DNA of 7,565 bases from Candidatus Colicola coprequi (GTDB lineage: Bacteria; Bacteroidota; Bacteroidia; Bacteroidales; Paludibacteraceae): assembly GCA_018065765.1 (NCBI GenBank), contig JAGHSR010000059.1, positions 1 through 7,565 of the forward strand, read 5' to 3'. The notes beneath the pieces were generated by a model. It searched no databases. It was given only the letters and a program-made list of their open reading frames with translations, and had not been told where the DNA came from. This document shows, in pieces, positions 1-6,343 of the stretch; the first letter of the stretch is position 1; the number at the start of each line of letters is the position of its first letter. Both the position numbers and the translations under genes were made by a program.

Positions 1-516
1 ACTTTCATTAAATACTATAATAATGGAGGCAAGACCACTCTTGACCTTGCAGATGATGCAGCTGCTGCCAATTGGAAAGGTAATTGGCGTATGCCGACCA
101 AAGCAGAATTCGAAGAATTGGCAAATACGCAGAACTGCGAATGGAAGTGGTGTGATGGTGAGACAGAAAAATACAATAATACAACTGTGAAAGGTTATCT
201 TGTTACAAGCAAGACGAATAGTAACTCAATCTTTTTGCCCGTTTCCGGCTACCGCAGTAATTCTGTGCTCTACGCCGTCGGCGACCGTGGCTACTACTGG
301 TCCTCTTCGCTCTACGAGTACAGCGACTCGAACAGCGCGTACAGCCTCTACTTCCGTTCGGGCAACATAGATGGTGGGGGGGAACCGCGACCATCGCTGC
401 GACGGGCTACCCGTGCGCCCGGTGTGCAAGTAATATCTCTACAACCTAATAGGTTAAGATACAACAACACACCGCCCGCCCAAAACGCGCTTCAGACGCG
501 GCGGGTAGATAGTTAG
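1..516 (+). CDS. Fib_succ_major / C-type-lectin-like protein, 5' partial, frameshifted near the 3' end
   Basis: The reading frame is open from base 1, so the gene starts upstream; the ATG at 91 is internal. The translation contains family hallmarks of the Fibrobacter succinogenes major paralogous domain: LADDAAAANW, WRMPTKAEFEEL, then VSGYRS, GYYWSSSLY and SAYSLYFRSGN. These are usually secreted or surface proteins with a C-type-lectin-like fold; the role here is not known. The normal ending of the family is a short 'RPV' tail. In the annotated frame it is lost: after the seven-G run at 376-382 the protein reads into PRPSLRRATRAPG and stops at 514-516. With six G the frame would read NRDHRCDG, LPVRPVCK and stop at 431-433, the expected end. 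I therefore think the ancestral gene ends at 433 and the last 28 codons are junk. The region from about 247 to 430 is much richer in GC and in NNC codons than the start of the gene. Confidence 0.8.
   Translation, partial: TFIKYYNNGGKTTLDLADDAAAANWKGNWRMPTKAEFEELANTQNCEWKWCDGETEKYNNTTVKGYLVTSKTNSNSIFLPVSGYRSNSVLYAVGDRGYYWSSSLYEYSDSNSAYSLYFRSGNIDGGGEPRPSLRRATRAPGVQVISLQPNRLRYNNTPPAQNALQTRRVDS
247..430 (+). other. Candidate DGR variable region (VR) in the lectin-like gene
   Basis: This stretch encodes the C-terminal lectin-like segment from GYRS to VRPVCK (frame restored after the G run). Most codons end in C, with many TAC, AGC, GAC, CGC, TGC and AAC triplets. That is the pattern expected when AAC codons of a template repeat are randomised at adenines. 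Examples are the run AAC CGC GAC CAT CGC TGC GAC at 383-403 and TAC AGC GAC TCG AAC AGC at 319-336. The upstream part of the same gene uses mostly AAT for Asn and is AT-rich. C-terminal lectin folds ending in 'RPV' are known DGR targets. No template repeat or reverse transcriptase lies in the window, so the assignment rests on codon pattern and fold alone. Confidence 0.45.
475..505 (+). repeat. GC-rich hairpin after the lectin gene
   Basis: CCCGCC at 475-480 is complementary to GGCGGG at 500-505, and a smaller GCG/CGC pair (487-489 with 497-499) lies inside. It sits about 40 bases after the expected stop at 433. GC-rich hairpins close behind the variable region are a known feature of several DGR targets, but it could also be an RNA-end structure. 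A smaller hairpin (AACCT-AAT-AGGTT) lies at 443-455. Confidence 0.3.
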
Positions 517-520
517 GGAA

Positions 521-552
521 AGTCCCGTTCACGATGAGTGAGCGGGATTTTT
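521..552 (+). terminator. Rho-independent terminator of the lectin-like gene
   Basis: A 12-bp stem pairs 521-532 with 538-549 around the 5-base loop 533-537, with two G-T wobbles, and runs into TTTTT at 548-552. It is well placed to end + strand transcription of the lectin-like gene. On the minus strand it is followed by only three T, so it would be at best a weak stop for the convergent operon. Confidence 0.75.
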
Positions 553-690
553 GCACCTCCGCAACATCAGTCTATCATCACCTTATCATCACCTTTGAAA
601 CACCTTTGAGAAATATGCCAAAAATTAAGTTGCAGCGGAGTTGAAGTGAAGGTAAAAAGACTTAAAAAATAAAACAAATAAGGGTAGCAA
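553..690. other. Intergenic stretch between convergent genes
   Basis: About 140 bases separate the + strand terminator from the stop codon of the minus-strand DUF6155 gene. I see no gene here. It contains the phased repeats at 573-605 and an AT-rich tract at 655-682. No clear intrinsic terminator for the minus-strand operon is visible. Confidence 0.6.
573..605. repeat. Three 11-bp-phased direct repeats
   Basis: The 11-mer TATCATCACCT is perfectly repeated in tandem at 573-583 and 584-594. A third, degenerate unit at 595-605 keeps only the CACCT end. The core CACCTT therefore occurs at 579, 590 and 601, exactly 11 bp apart, on one face of the helix. Function unknown: it could be a binding array, a slippage product or chance. 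Confidence 0.5.
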
Positions 691-1221
691 CTATACTTGT
701 GGATTCTCGTTAAACACTTCATAAAACGCCTGACACATGTCGTCAGGGAAACCCCAACCACATTCTTCTGCCCATCGAAGGCATTGGATTATGCGCGGCA
801 TGAAATGTTCCCGCAGATTATGCTTTTCAATGAAGGATATAGCACGCTTAAAATTATTAGCAGCAGAGATATAATACTGCTCCCACATGTCACCAAACTC
901 AGCAGTAAACCATGCTGCTTGCTCCGCCAAAAACAACATAAGGTCAGCTTGCAGCATAGGTGATGGTTTCAATGCCGCAAAGTCGCTGATCGCCTTTCTG
1001 CACACGGAGAATCGGAGTTGTTCCATTTTTCGACCATGTGGAGTAAACTCACCCTTAATAATAGCTTTGTATTTTTCAAGTTTCTCTTTCTCATTTGGCT
1101 CGAAATGGTAGTCAAAACATTCTTTTACCTCTTTTTTTGCATCGTACAATTCGAGCAACAACTGTACTAAATCTTCATGAGAAAGAGACTTCAAATGCTG
1201 TTTTAGTTGTGTCTTTGTCAT
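691..1221 (-). CDS. DUF6155 family protein
   Basis: A 176-aa protein that I recognise as DUF6155, a family found in Bacteroidota whose biochemical role is unknown to me. It starts MTKTQLKQHLKSLSHEDLVQLLLELYDAKKEVKECFDY (given here in parts: MTKTQLKQHL, then LSHEDLVQLLLELYDAKKEV), a conserved-looking N-terminus, and appears mostly alpha-helical and soluble, with no signal peptide, membrane segment or obvious catalytic motif. Tryptophans and acidic residues cluster in the second half (WAEECGWGFPDD). Its ATG (1219-1221) overlaps the TGA of the primase-helicase gene by four bases, so the two are probably translationally coupled, which suggests it works with that enzyme (inference). It is the last gene of the minus-strand cluster and ends with TAG at 691-693. 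Confidence 0.8.
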   Translation of the reverse strand: MTKTQLKQHLKSLSHEDLVQLLLELYDAKKEVKECFDYHFEPNEKEKLEKYKAIIKGEFTPHGRKMEQLRFSVCRKAISDFAALKPSPMLQADLMLFLAEQAAWFTAEFGDMWEQYYISAANNFKRAISFIEKHNLREHFMPRIIQCLRWAEECGWGFPDDMCQAFYEVFNENPQV

Positions 1222-4085
1222 ATCAATAATGTATTTATAAAATCATTAGCTAACTGAGGATTCACAAAGCGGATTACATAGTCTTTCTCGTGTGAACGAG
1301 AAAGGAAATAAACATCACCATACCAGATAAGTGATTTATCAACGATTGTTGTACGAACGGATAGTTTCTCTATCTCACGATAGGGGATTCCCTTTGAATG
1401 GAGAGTAGGAATTGCAGCTGATTCAGTCGGAACAAGAACCAGCACATCAACTCCACGTGTCATAGCCGATTGCAATTCACGAAGGATCTGCAAATTATCA
1501 ACACGTTGTAGTCTTGGGCAAGAGATGACAAGTGATTTTCGAGTTGTACGAATTGTTTCTGTATATTCGTCAATATAGTTTTTTCCATTATAAATCGAAC
1601 ATGGAGCAGAATTAGTGACTGAATCTGTGTTAGTTGTTTTATATCCAATAGATGCATACCCCTTCAACCGCCTGCGATACATCGTTTCGCAAACAGGATG
1701 ATGGACATCAATGTAGTCGTATATCTGAACATTCATCTTGCCATCATAGTCTCGATGAAGACGACCAGCATATTGAGCCAACAATCCCTTCCAAGAGATT
1801 GGCAACGTAAGGAAAAGTGTATCCAAACGCGGATAATCAAATCCTTCGCCAATGTATTTTCCAGTAGCGACCAAGACCAATGGCTCGTTTGGATCAGACT
1901 GCTCCAATTGGGTCATTGCCTCTCGCTTAGCCTTTGCGGAATCAGCCCCTAACAAAGTAATCACATTGGGACAAAATGCACGAATCTTTTTTGCCAGCAA
2001 CTGCACATGAGTCGTAAGATTACTTAGCACGATAGGAGTTCGACCTTGACTAATTGCCTGTTTAACATCCTCTATAATCAAATCATTTCGGCTCTCGTCT
2101 TCAGTTAATAATTGCTGCAAGCGAGCAAATGATATAGGTTCATCCGAAAGTAATCGAAATGAGGTAAAGCGTGAAACAAGAATCCTATCAAACTCTTGCT
2201 CTCGGATTTGCGCACTAACATCTACGGTATGACGTATGGGACCACATTGCATAAAGATAATTGGTTGATGACCATCTTTACGAATGGGTGTTGCGGTAAG
2301 ACCATACACATAACGAGCATTAACAGACTTAAGAACTTGCTCAAAATTGAACGCAGGAACATGGTGACATTCATCAACGACAACCATACCATATTCGCGA
2401 ACAAATGGTTTGACCTCATTATCGTCTATACAAGATTGCATAACAGCAATATCAATGAGACCATGTAGCGTATTTCCATCAGAACTTAGACACCCAATAG
2501 GAGAAAATGCCTTTTTCCGTCCTCTTTTATGGCTGGTATCAACCGACTCAAAATCAATATTGAGAAACTTCTCCAATGTAGATTTCCATTGGAGTAATAG
2601 TGCTTTGGTATGCACCAAAATCAAAGTGCTTGTTTTACGTTGAGCAATCAGGGCAGCAGCGGTTACTGTCTTACCAAATGCAGTTGTTGCAGATAGCACA
2701 CCGGTCTTATGACCGAGCAAGTCCGACAACGCACGTTGCTGCTCATCACGCAAAGTGCCAACAAACTCCACAGATAACGGATTCCCATGATTTGTTTCAT
2801 CTTTGATAGAATATGACACCATCCAACCTCGTAACAACTCCTCCACATCGTCTTCACAACCCCTCGGGAGGGCAAGATAATCATCCATCAAATCTGAACA
2901 AGAGATGATACGAGGTGTATTTTGAGTTGATAAACGCATTGCCTGACGGCTATAGAATTCAGGATTCTTAAAAGCAGCAATACGCTTGAAGTGATTAATA
3001 GCCTTTGAGGATAAACTCGCAAGAGGGATATACAACATATTGCTACGTACAAGTTCCAAATTCTGCTTGAAGTCATCAAAAGTAACAGATACAGGTAGGG
3101 CAGGAGTCCAAGGTTTCTTTTCTGTAGAGGAAGATAATTCACCCAACTCCTGCGTCAAAGGATGCTGCGCCAACACCTGCTCCAATGTATCTACGGGCAA
3201 CCGCTTCACTTCTTTTAAATATGCCCATTGATCGTGGTAAGGGATAAATGTGTCATCTACAAACACGCTATTGTTGCTGCGCCGTGCTTTTCCTTGTAAT
3301 GGCAGAGCAACCAAGTTTCCCAAACCGCCTTCCGACAAATAATCCTGATTAGGGAAGAATCGGTCGTATGAACGAAAAGAAACACGTCCGTTTCGGTTCA
3401 TAGCCTCCGAGAGTATGGCATTACCCATCTTGCGGGCTTTAGAGGCCAACACAGGATTTTCAAAGAAAATCCACACGTGTGCACCATTACCCGAGCGTGA
3501 GCGTTCAATAGAATAAGGTATCTGCCAGTCTTGGCAAACATTCACATATGCAAGAATATCATTCTGATATCCGTGCTCACAACTTTTATCGTCAAAGTCA
3601 GCACACAGGAAATTGCATGTATTATCCGAAAGAATTGCATATATACCTATCACATCACGGCCGTGTTCATTTTTACCTTGCAGGTGCTTGTATATGTCGT
3701 TATAAGACAAGTGTGCAAACTGCCTGTTGGGACATTCTGCACACTTATATTTCTTCTTATCGCAATATTGCGGATTCCACTCACGTTCGCAGACGGGTTG
3801 ATAACCTCCTTTGCTAGAAGTTGTACTAAACCAGCGACGAGCAAAGACATCCTCACGACCACAAAACAAACTTTGAAAAATACTAATCTTTTCCTCGGGA
3901 GTTAAGTTAAGTAATTGAGTTTGAGGTTTGGTCACAGGTTGCGTCATAGCAGAAGAAGCATATTCCTGCAGAGGCAATTCGATATTATGCTCCACCAGTA
4001 GCGACCTTAAGGTATCATTCTCTTCCTGAAGTTCACGAAGTTTCAATAGAAGTCGCTCTCGCTCTATTTGCCATGAGTGTTCCAC
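1218..4085 (-). CDS. TOTE-type primase-helicase with PLD-like C-terminus (DEAD/DEAH box helicase)
   Basis: A 955-aa multidomain enzyme. Residues 1-40 look like a short coiled coil. Residues ~60-300 match the archaeo-eukaryotic primase domain of TOTE conflict systems: a four-cysteine zinc site (C99, C108, C115, C118), the metal-binding DFD motif (163-165), SGNGAH with H203, and the FPNQD-to-ALPLQGKARR segment (~244-269). Residues ~440-800 are a superfamily 2 helicase: Walker A ATTAFGKT (466-473), DECH (571-574), LTATP (596-600), GEGFD (746-750) and QYAGRLHR (771-778). Residues ~840-955 resemble a phospholipase-D fold, but at the HxKxxxxD site only D916 remains (S909 and R911 replace H and K). 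The start is GTG at 4083-4085, because an in-frame stop lies a few codons upstream and no ATG precedes the primase domain except M47. It likely acts on nucleic acid in defence; all primase and helicase motifs are intact. Confidence 0.88.
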   Translation of the reverse strand: MEHSWQIERERLLLKLRELQEENDTLRSLLVEHNIELPLQEYASSAMTQPVTKPQTQLLNLTPEEKISIFQSLFCGREDVFARRWFSTTSSKGGYQPVCEREWNPQYCDKKKYKCAECPNRQFAHLSYNDIYKHLQGKNEHGRDVIGIYAILSDNTCNFLCADFDDKSCEHGYQNDILAYVNVCQDWQIPYSIERSRSGNGAHVWIFFENPVLASKARKMGNAILSEAMNRNGRVSFRSYDRFFPNQDYLSEGGLGNLVALPLQGKARRSNNSVFVDDTFIPYHDQWAYLKEVKRLPVDTLEQVLAQHPLTQELGELSSSTEKKPWTPALPVSVTFDDFKQNLELVRSNMLYIPLASLSSKAINHFKRIAAFKNPEFYSRQAMRLSTQNTPRIISCSDLMDDYLALPRGCEDDVEELLRGWMVSYSIKDETNHGNPLSVEFVGTLRDEQQRALSDLLGHKTGVLSATTAFGKTVTAAALIAQRKTSTLILVHTKALLLQWKSTLEKFLNIDFESVDTSHKRGRKKAFSPIGCLSSDGNTLHGLIDIAVMQSCIDDNEVKPFVREYGMVVVDECHHVPAFNFEQVLKSVNARYVYGLTATPIRKDGHQPIIFMQCGPIRHTVDVSAQIREQEFDRILVSRFTSFRLLSDEPISFARLQQLLTEDESRNDLIIEDVKQAISQGRTPIVLSNLTTHVQLLAKKIRAFCPNVITLLGADSAKAKREAMTQLEQSDPNEPLVLVATGKYIGEGFDYPRLDTLFLTLPISWKGLLAQYAGRLHRDYDGKMNVQIYDYIDVHHPVCETMYRRRLKGYASIGYKTTNTDSVTNSAPCSIYNGKNYIDEYTETIRTTRKSLVISCPRLQRVDNLQILRELQSAMTRGVDVLVLVPTESAAIPTLHSKGIPYREIEKLSVRTTIVDKSLIWYGDVYFLSRSHEKDYVIRFVNPQLANDFINTLLI

Positions 4086-4137
4086 TATATATGAAATCTA
4101 CTTAGTTCAACAACATTAGATATATACATGGGTATTA

Positions 4138-5148
4138 TCACTTTGCAAATGGCAACGCATTTATACGAGTGTTTAGTTCGTTGATGCGGGCGAGCAATTC
4201 TTCAAAAGGCAATGAGTCACCATAGATCATAGTTCTCTGCATCGTCTCGTAATCTTGTTTCCATTGCGACAAGACCTCTGCCGGAATACGAAGCGACAAT
4301 GTCTGCGGGTAGAGCGTATCGTAATCAAATCCCTTCAAACCAATAAACTTACGGCGATGTTCCAATACAGCGCGATAGAGTTGCTCATTGGCGAGTACTT
4401 TGTCCATAATATCTGTCCGCATCATACGCTCCAGGTCATACAAGTGACGCGACATGCGCTCCGTACGAACCTCTGCTACCGGCTTCGCAAACTCCTCATG
4501 AAGCAGCATAACCTTCTCAAGGAATGTACGCTCAGGAATCACCACATGCGCAGGGAAAGACGGTTCAACCACCTTCGATTGCGGTAATGTTTTGTCTACC
4601 AAAGACCCTAGCATCACATCCTGCACCGGCTCATGCATACTGCGTCCACTAACCTCTATCTTTATCATATGCGAGATATATTTCGAATTGGGCAAACACG
4701 ACTGATATTCCACATAAATAACCTCCGGATCAACGGTGGTAACAGAAGTAATGTTCATTCGGATAGTGAACTTATCCACTCCGATGCCTAAAGCCAACAA
4801 TCCATTGCGCACATCGTTCTGCAACGTCTCACGAACAAACGTACATGCTGCACGACGCAGTTTGTCACTCACTTGTGTACGATTAAGTTCGCCTGCGAAT
4901 CCCAAATACTCGCGCGATACAGCAATATCAATATCTTCCGAAAAACGGTCTATTAGATTCCATGCCTTACTAAGTGACGTACCTCCTTTGAAGGACATGT
5001 GCTCAGCGTATGGCAACGAGAACAGCACACGCAGCACCTGAGTTACCCACCAATCCTTCTCGATATTTTGTGGGTCTTGTCCGGTCAGAGCATTAATCTG
5101 ATTAAGGATGGTCAATTGCTGTTCTAATGTTAATGAGGAATATTTCAT
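4138..5148 (-). CDS. AbiEii-family nucleotidyltransferase toxin (type IV toxin-antitoxin)
   Basis: A 336-aa nucleotidyltransferase of the AbiEii/AbiGii toxin family; characterised relatives stall growth by nucleotide transfer, some onto tRNA acceptor ends. Numbered from the ATG at 5148, the motifs are KDWW (31-34), the nucleotidyltransferase motif GGTSLSK (55-61), the acidic pair in SEDIDI (D72, D74), ERTFLEKVMLLHEE (206-219) and RHLYDL (234-239). All expected active-site elements are present, so it should be functional. A start 27 bases further upstream (5175) is possible, but the ATG at 5146-5148 overlaps the antitoxin stop as ATGA, the usual coupling in such pairs, and I prefer it. The primase-helicase gene begins 52 bases downstream with no convincing promoter between them. 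Confidence 0.9.
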   Translation of the reverse strand: MKYSSLTLEQQLTILNQINALTGQDPQNIEKDWWVTQVLRVLFSLPYAEHMSFKGGTSLSKAWNLIDRFSEDIDIAVSREYLGFAGELNRTQVSDKLRRAACTFVRETLQNDVRNGLLALGIGVDKFTIRMNITSVTTVDPEVIYVEYQSCLPNSKYISHMIKIEVSGRSMHEPVQDVMLGSLVDKTLPQSKVVEPSFPAHVVIPERTFLEKVMLLHEEFAKPVAEVRTERMSRHLYDLERMMRTDIMDKVLANEQLYRAVLEHRRKFIGLKGFDYDTLYPQTLSLRIPAEVLSQWKQDYETMQRTMIYGDSLPFEELLARINELNTRINALPFAK

Positions 5149-5750
5149 AACGCTTTTAATTTTTCTTGTAGCCAAATAGGAGCCAGTTTCACATCATGTG
5201 CGAACTGTTTCTCTGTTACGTGAGCGAGGAACGGACGGATTGTTTCAAGATGCGCCTCGGTTACGTTTTTCTCACCATAATCCGTCAGTGCTGTTACGAT
5301 AAGTTGCATAACGTTCGATCGAAATGCGAAACGAGACATGTCGCTGGTATGAAGGAAAAGGATGCCTTTACCTTGCCCAACCTTGATTCGACGACCTGGA
5401 CCATCCGTATAGTAAACCGTATTGGCAGGTACTTGCGCAGATAACCCCAAAGCATTTTGGGCGAAAGGAGCGTTCGGTGCTACACGAATCTTATCACGAC
5501 GTGCAATAGCCCGTACAATATCGTCACGACTTGGAATCAGCATTCCTATACCAAGTTCTTCGTCGAACTGGGGGTACAAATAGATACCTTGCGTAAGACG
5601 AGTCAACACTCCTTCTTTTGTCAGACGTTGAAAAGCTTTCTTGACAGACTCATGCTCCGCTACATCATCCATATCCTGAAGGAAAAGAATGCGTCCTCTA
5701 CCTCCACGCGAAATGCGCGTCATGATAATATCTTTCGTACTTTTATACAT
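5145..5750 (-). CDS. DUF6088 / AbiEi-like antitoxin and repressor
   Basis: A 201-aa protein of the DUF6088 family, the Bacteroidota counterpart of AbiEi antitoxins. Residues ~14-60 form a winged-helix-like region (SVKKAFQRLTKEGVL, then a wing with RLTQGIYLYP), followed by the AbiEi-type domain with RDDIVRAIARRD and APNAPFAQNALGLS (~75-104) and TVYYTDGPGRRIKVGQGK (~111-128). AbiEi proteins neutralise AbiEii and repress their own promoter by binding inverted repeats; here a matching repeat overlaps the promoter just upstream. The gene heads the cluster and its TGA overlaps the toxin ATG. The ATG at 5750 leaves a leader of about 50 bases; an internal ATG at residue 10 is the alternative start. 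Confidence 0.88.
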   Translation of the reverse strand: MYKSTKDIIMTRISRGGRGRILFLQDMDDVAEHESVKKAFQRLTKEGVLTRLTQGIYLYPQFDEELGIGMLIPSRDDIVRAIARRDKIRVAPNAPFAQNALGLSAQVPANTVYYTDGPGRRIKVGQGKGILFLHTSDMSRFAFRSNVMQLIVTALTDYGEKNVTEAHLETIRPFLAHVTEKQFAHDVKLAPIWLQEKLKAL

Positions 5751-5778
5751 AGTATAAATCTTGATTTTTGTCCCTATT

Positions 5779-5817
5779 GTGTAATATATTCGGGAAAATA
5801 TGAGTGCAAAATTACAC
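5779..5817. promoter_or_regulatory. Inverted repeat over the AbiE promoter, candidate AbiEi operator
   Basis: GTGTAAT (5779-5785) and ATTACAC (5811-5817) are a perfect 7-bp inverted repeat, with equivalent positions 32 bp apart (about three helix turns). One arm covers the -7 element and the other lies just past the predicted start of transcription. This suits repression by the AbiEi-like antitoxin, but binding is inferred. Confidence 0.45.
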
Positions 5818-5838
5818 TTTTTTTAGGATATATGCAAA
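5807..5838 (-). promoter_or_regulatory. Bacteroidota promoter of the AbiE / primase-helicase cluster
   Basis: Read on the minus strand, TTTG (5835-5838) is followed after 20 bases by TAATTTTG (5807-5814), an exact match to the -33/-7 consensus TTTG and TAnnTTTG. The start of transcription would fall near 5800, some 50 bases before the antitoxin ATG. No equally good promoter is seen between the four genes, so it may drive all of them. Confidence 0.75.
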
Positions 5839-5901
5839 TAAATCTCAAAGAAAATGCAAAAAAAGAAAACCTTTTCTCGATTTTCGTCGAAAGAGCTCAT
5901 T

Positions 5902-6102
5902 CTATTGGTGTCCTTTGAACGCCTGAAAAATAGGCAGACCTCGTTTGAGACCTAACTGCTTCGCAGGTTTGTTAAGTGCCAATATGATGCCGCCGTTATT
6001 GTCGTTTGATGAACTGACAATAACCGGCTTGTCCGCGAGTTCCGGGTGGTCGGCTATCTCGCAACTGGCAAAATAACTATTGCAATCAATATGGACTATC
6101 AT
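5902..6102 (-). pseudogene. umuC-type Y-family DNA polymerase remnant
   Basis: Sixty-six codons from the ATG at 6102 match the N-terminus of UmuC/ImpB-type lesion-bypass polymerases: HIDCNSYFASCE with the first catalytic aspartate (D6) and the steric-gate aromatic pair, then DKPVIVSSSNDNNGG and AKQLGLKRGLPIFQ. Family members are about 420 residues, so only the first ~15% remains. Similarity ends at residue 60; six unrelated codons and a TAG follow. The rest of the palm, thumb and little-finger domains is absent, so it cannot be a polymerase. The break lies at the edge of the AbiE cluster, about 65 bases from that cluster's promoter, which suggests the cluster's arrival or a later deletion cut the gene. 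A promoter for the fragment is still intact. Confidence 0.8.
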
Positions 6103-6111
6103 AAGAGACTG

Positions 6112-6143
6112 CAAAATTACAAAAAATATGGCATATAGGCAAA
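6112..6143 (-). promoter_or_regulatory. Promoter of the umuC remnant
   Basis: On the minus strand, TTTG (6140-6143), 20 bases, then TAATTTTG (6112-6119) match the Bacteroidota consensus exactly. The predicted start of transcription lies only a few bases before the ATG at 6102, so the message would have almost no leader. Confidence 0.6.
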
Positions 6144-6236
6144 TTTATTCGCATGGGAGCGCACAATCATTGCCCGTTAACAAGTTCTCGCGACCAAGTG
6201 AGATTGGTATTCGCGAGATTTTCGCTACGTCCTACG

Positions 6237-6268
6237 AAAAATGCTCAGCCAAAAGACTGAGCATTTTT
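6237..6268 (-). terminator. Rho-independent terminator of tRNA-Asp
   Basis: A 14-bp stem (6237-6250 with 6255-6268, one G-T wobble) closes a 4-base loop. On the minus strand it ends in TTTTT directly after the tRNA 3' end. The stem is A/T-symmetric at its base, so it may also stop + strand transcripts. Confidence 0.85.
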
Positions 6269-6269
6269 G

Positions 6270-6343
6270 CGGTGCGGACGAGACTCGAACTCGCGACCTA
6301 CGGCGTGACAGGCCGGTATTCTAACCAACTGAACTACCGCACC
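6270..6343 (-). tRNA. tRNA-Asp (anticodon GTC)
   Basis: The minus strand folds into a full cloverleaf: acceptor stem GGTGCGG with CCGCACC (7 bp), D arm GTTC...GAAT, anticodon loop CTGTCAC giving GTC for aspartate, and T arm GCGAG-TTCGAGT-CTCGT, with discriminator G. CCA is not encoded. The anticodon stem has one mismatch, C27 against T43, where tRNA-Asp usually has C-G; the other four pairs are intact. A strong terminator follows immediately, and a long leader precedes it. Confidence 0.96.

Noticed and set aside
468..479. Twelve bases identical to the conserved 16S rRNA segment ACACACCGCCCG
   Set aside because: The flanking sequence has no rRNA similarity, so the match is chance.
545..560. 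Possible direct repeat of the tRNA-Asp 3' end as an attachment site
   Set aside because: Only about eight bases (ATTTTTGC) are shared with the region by the tRNA, too short, and no integrase gene is in the window.
655..690. A/T-rich tract as terminator of the minus-strand operon
   Set aside because: No stem longer than five base pairs precedes the T-rich tract on the minus strand.
3531..3905. 124-codon open frame on the + strand inside the primase-helicase gene
   Set aside because: It is antisense to the well-conserved primase domain, resembles nothing I recognise and has no promoter.
5457..5918. 153-codon open frame on the + strand across the antitoxin gene and its promoter
   Set aside because: It is antisense to the DUF6088 gene, has low-complexity Lys/Asn content at the end, and shows no family motifs.
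6186..6218. Hairpin TCTCGCGA ... TCGCGAGA between the umuC promoter and the tRNA terminator
   Set aside because: The 8-bp stem is perfect, but it has a 17-base loop, only four T after it, and no gene ending beside it on the + strand; I cannot assign it a role.
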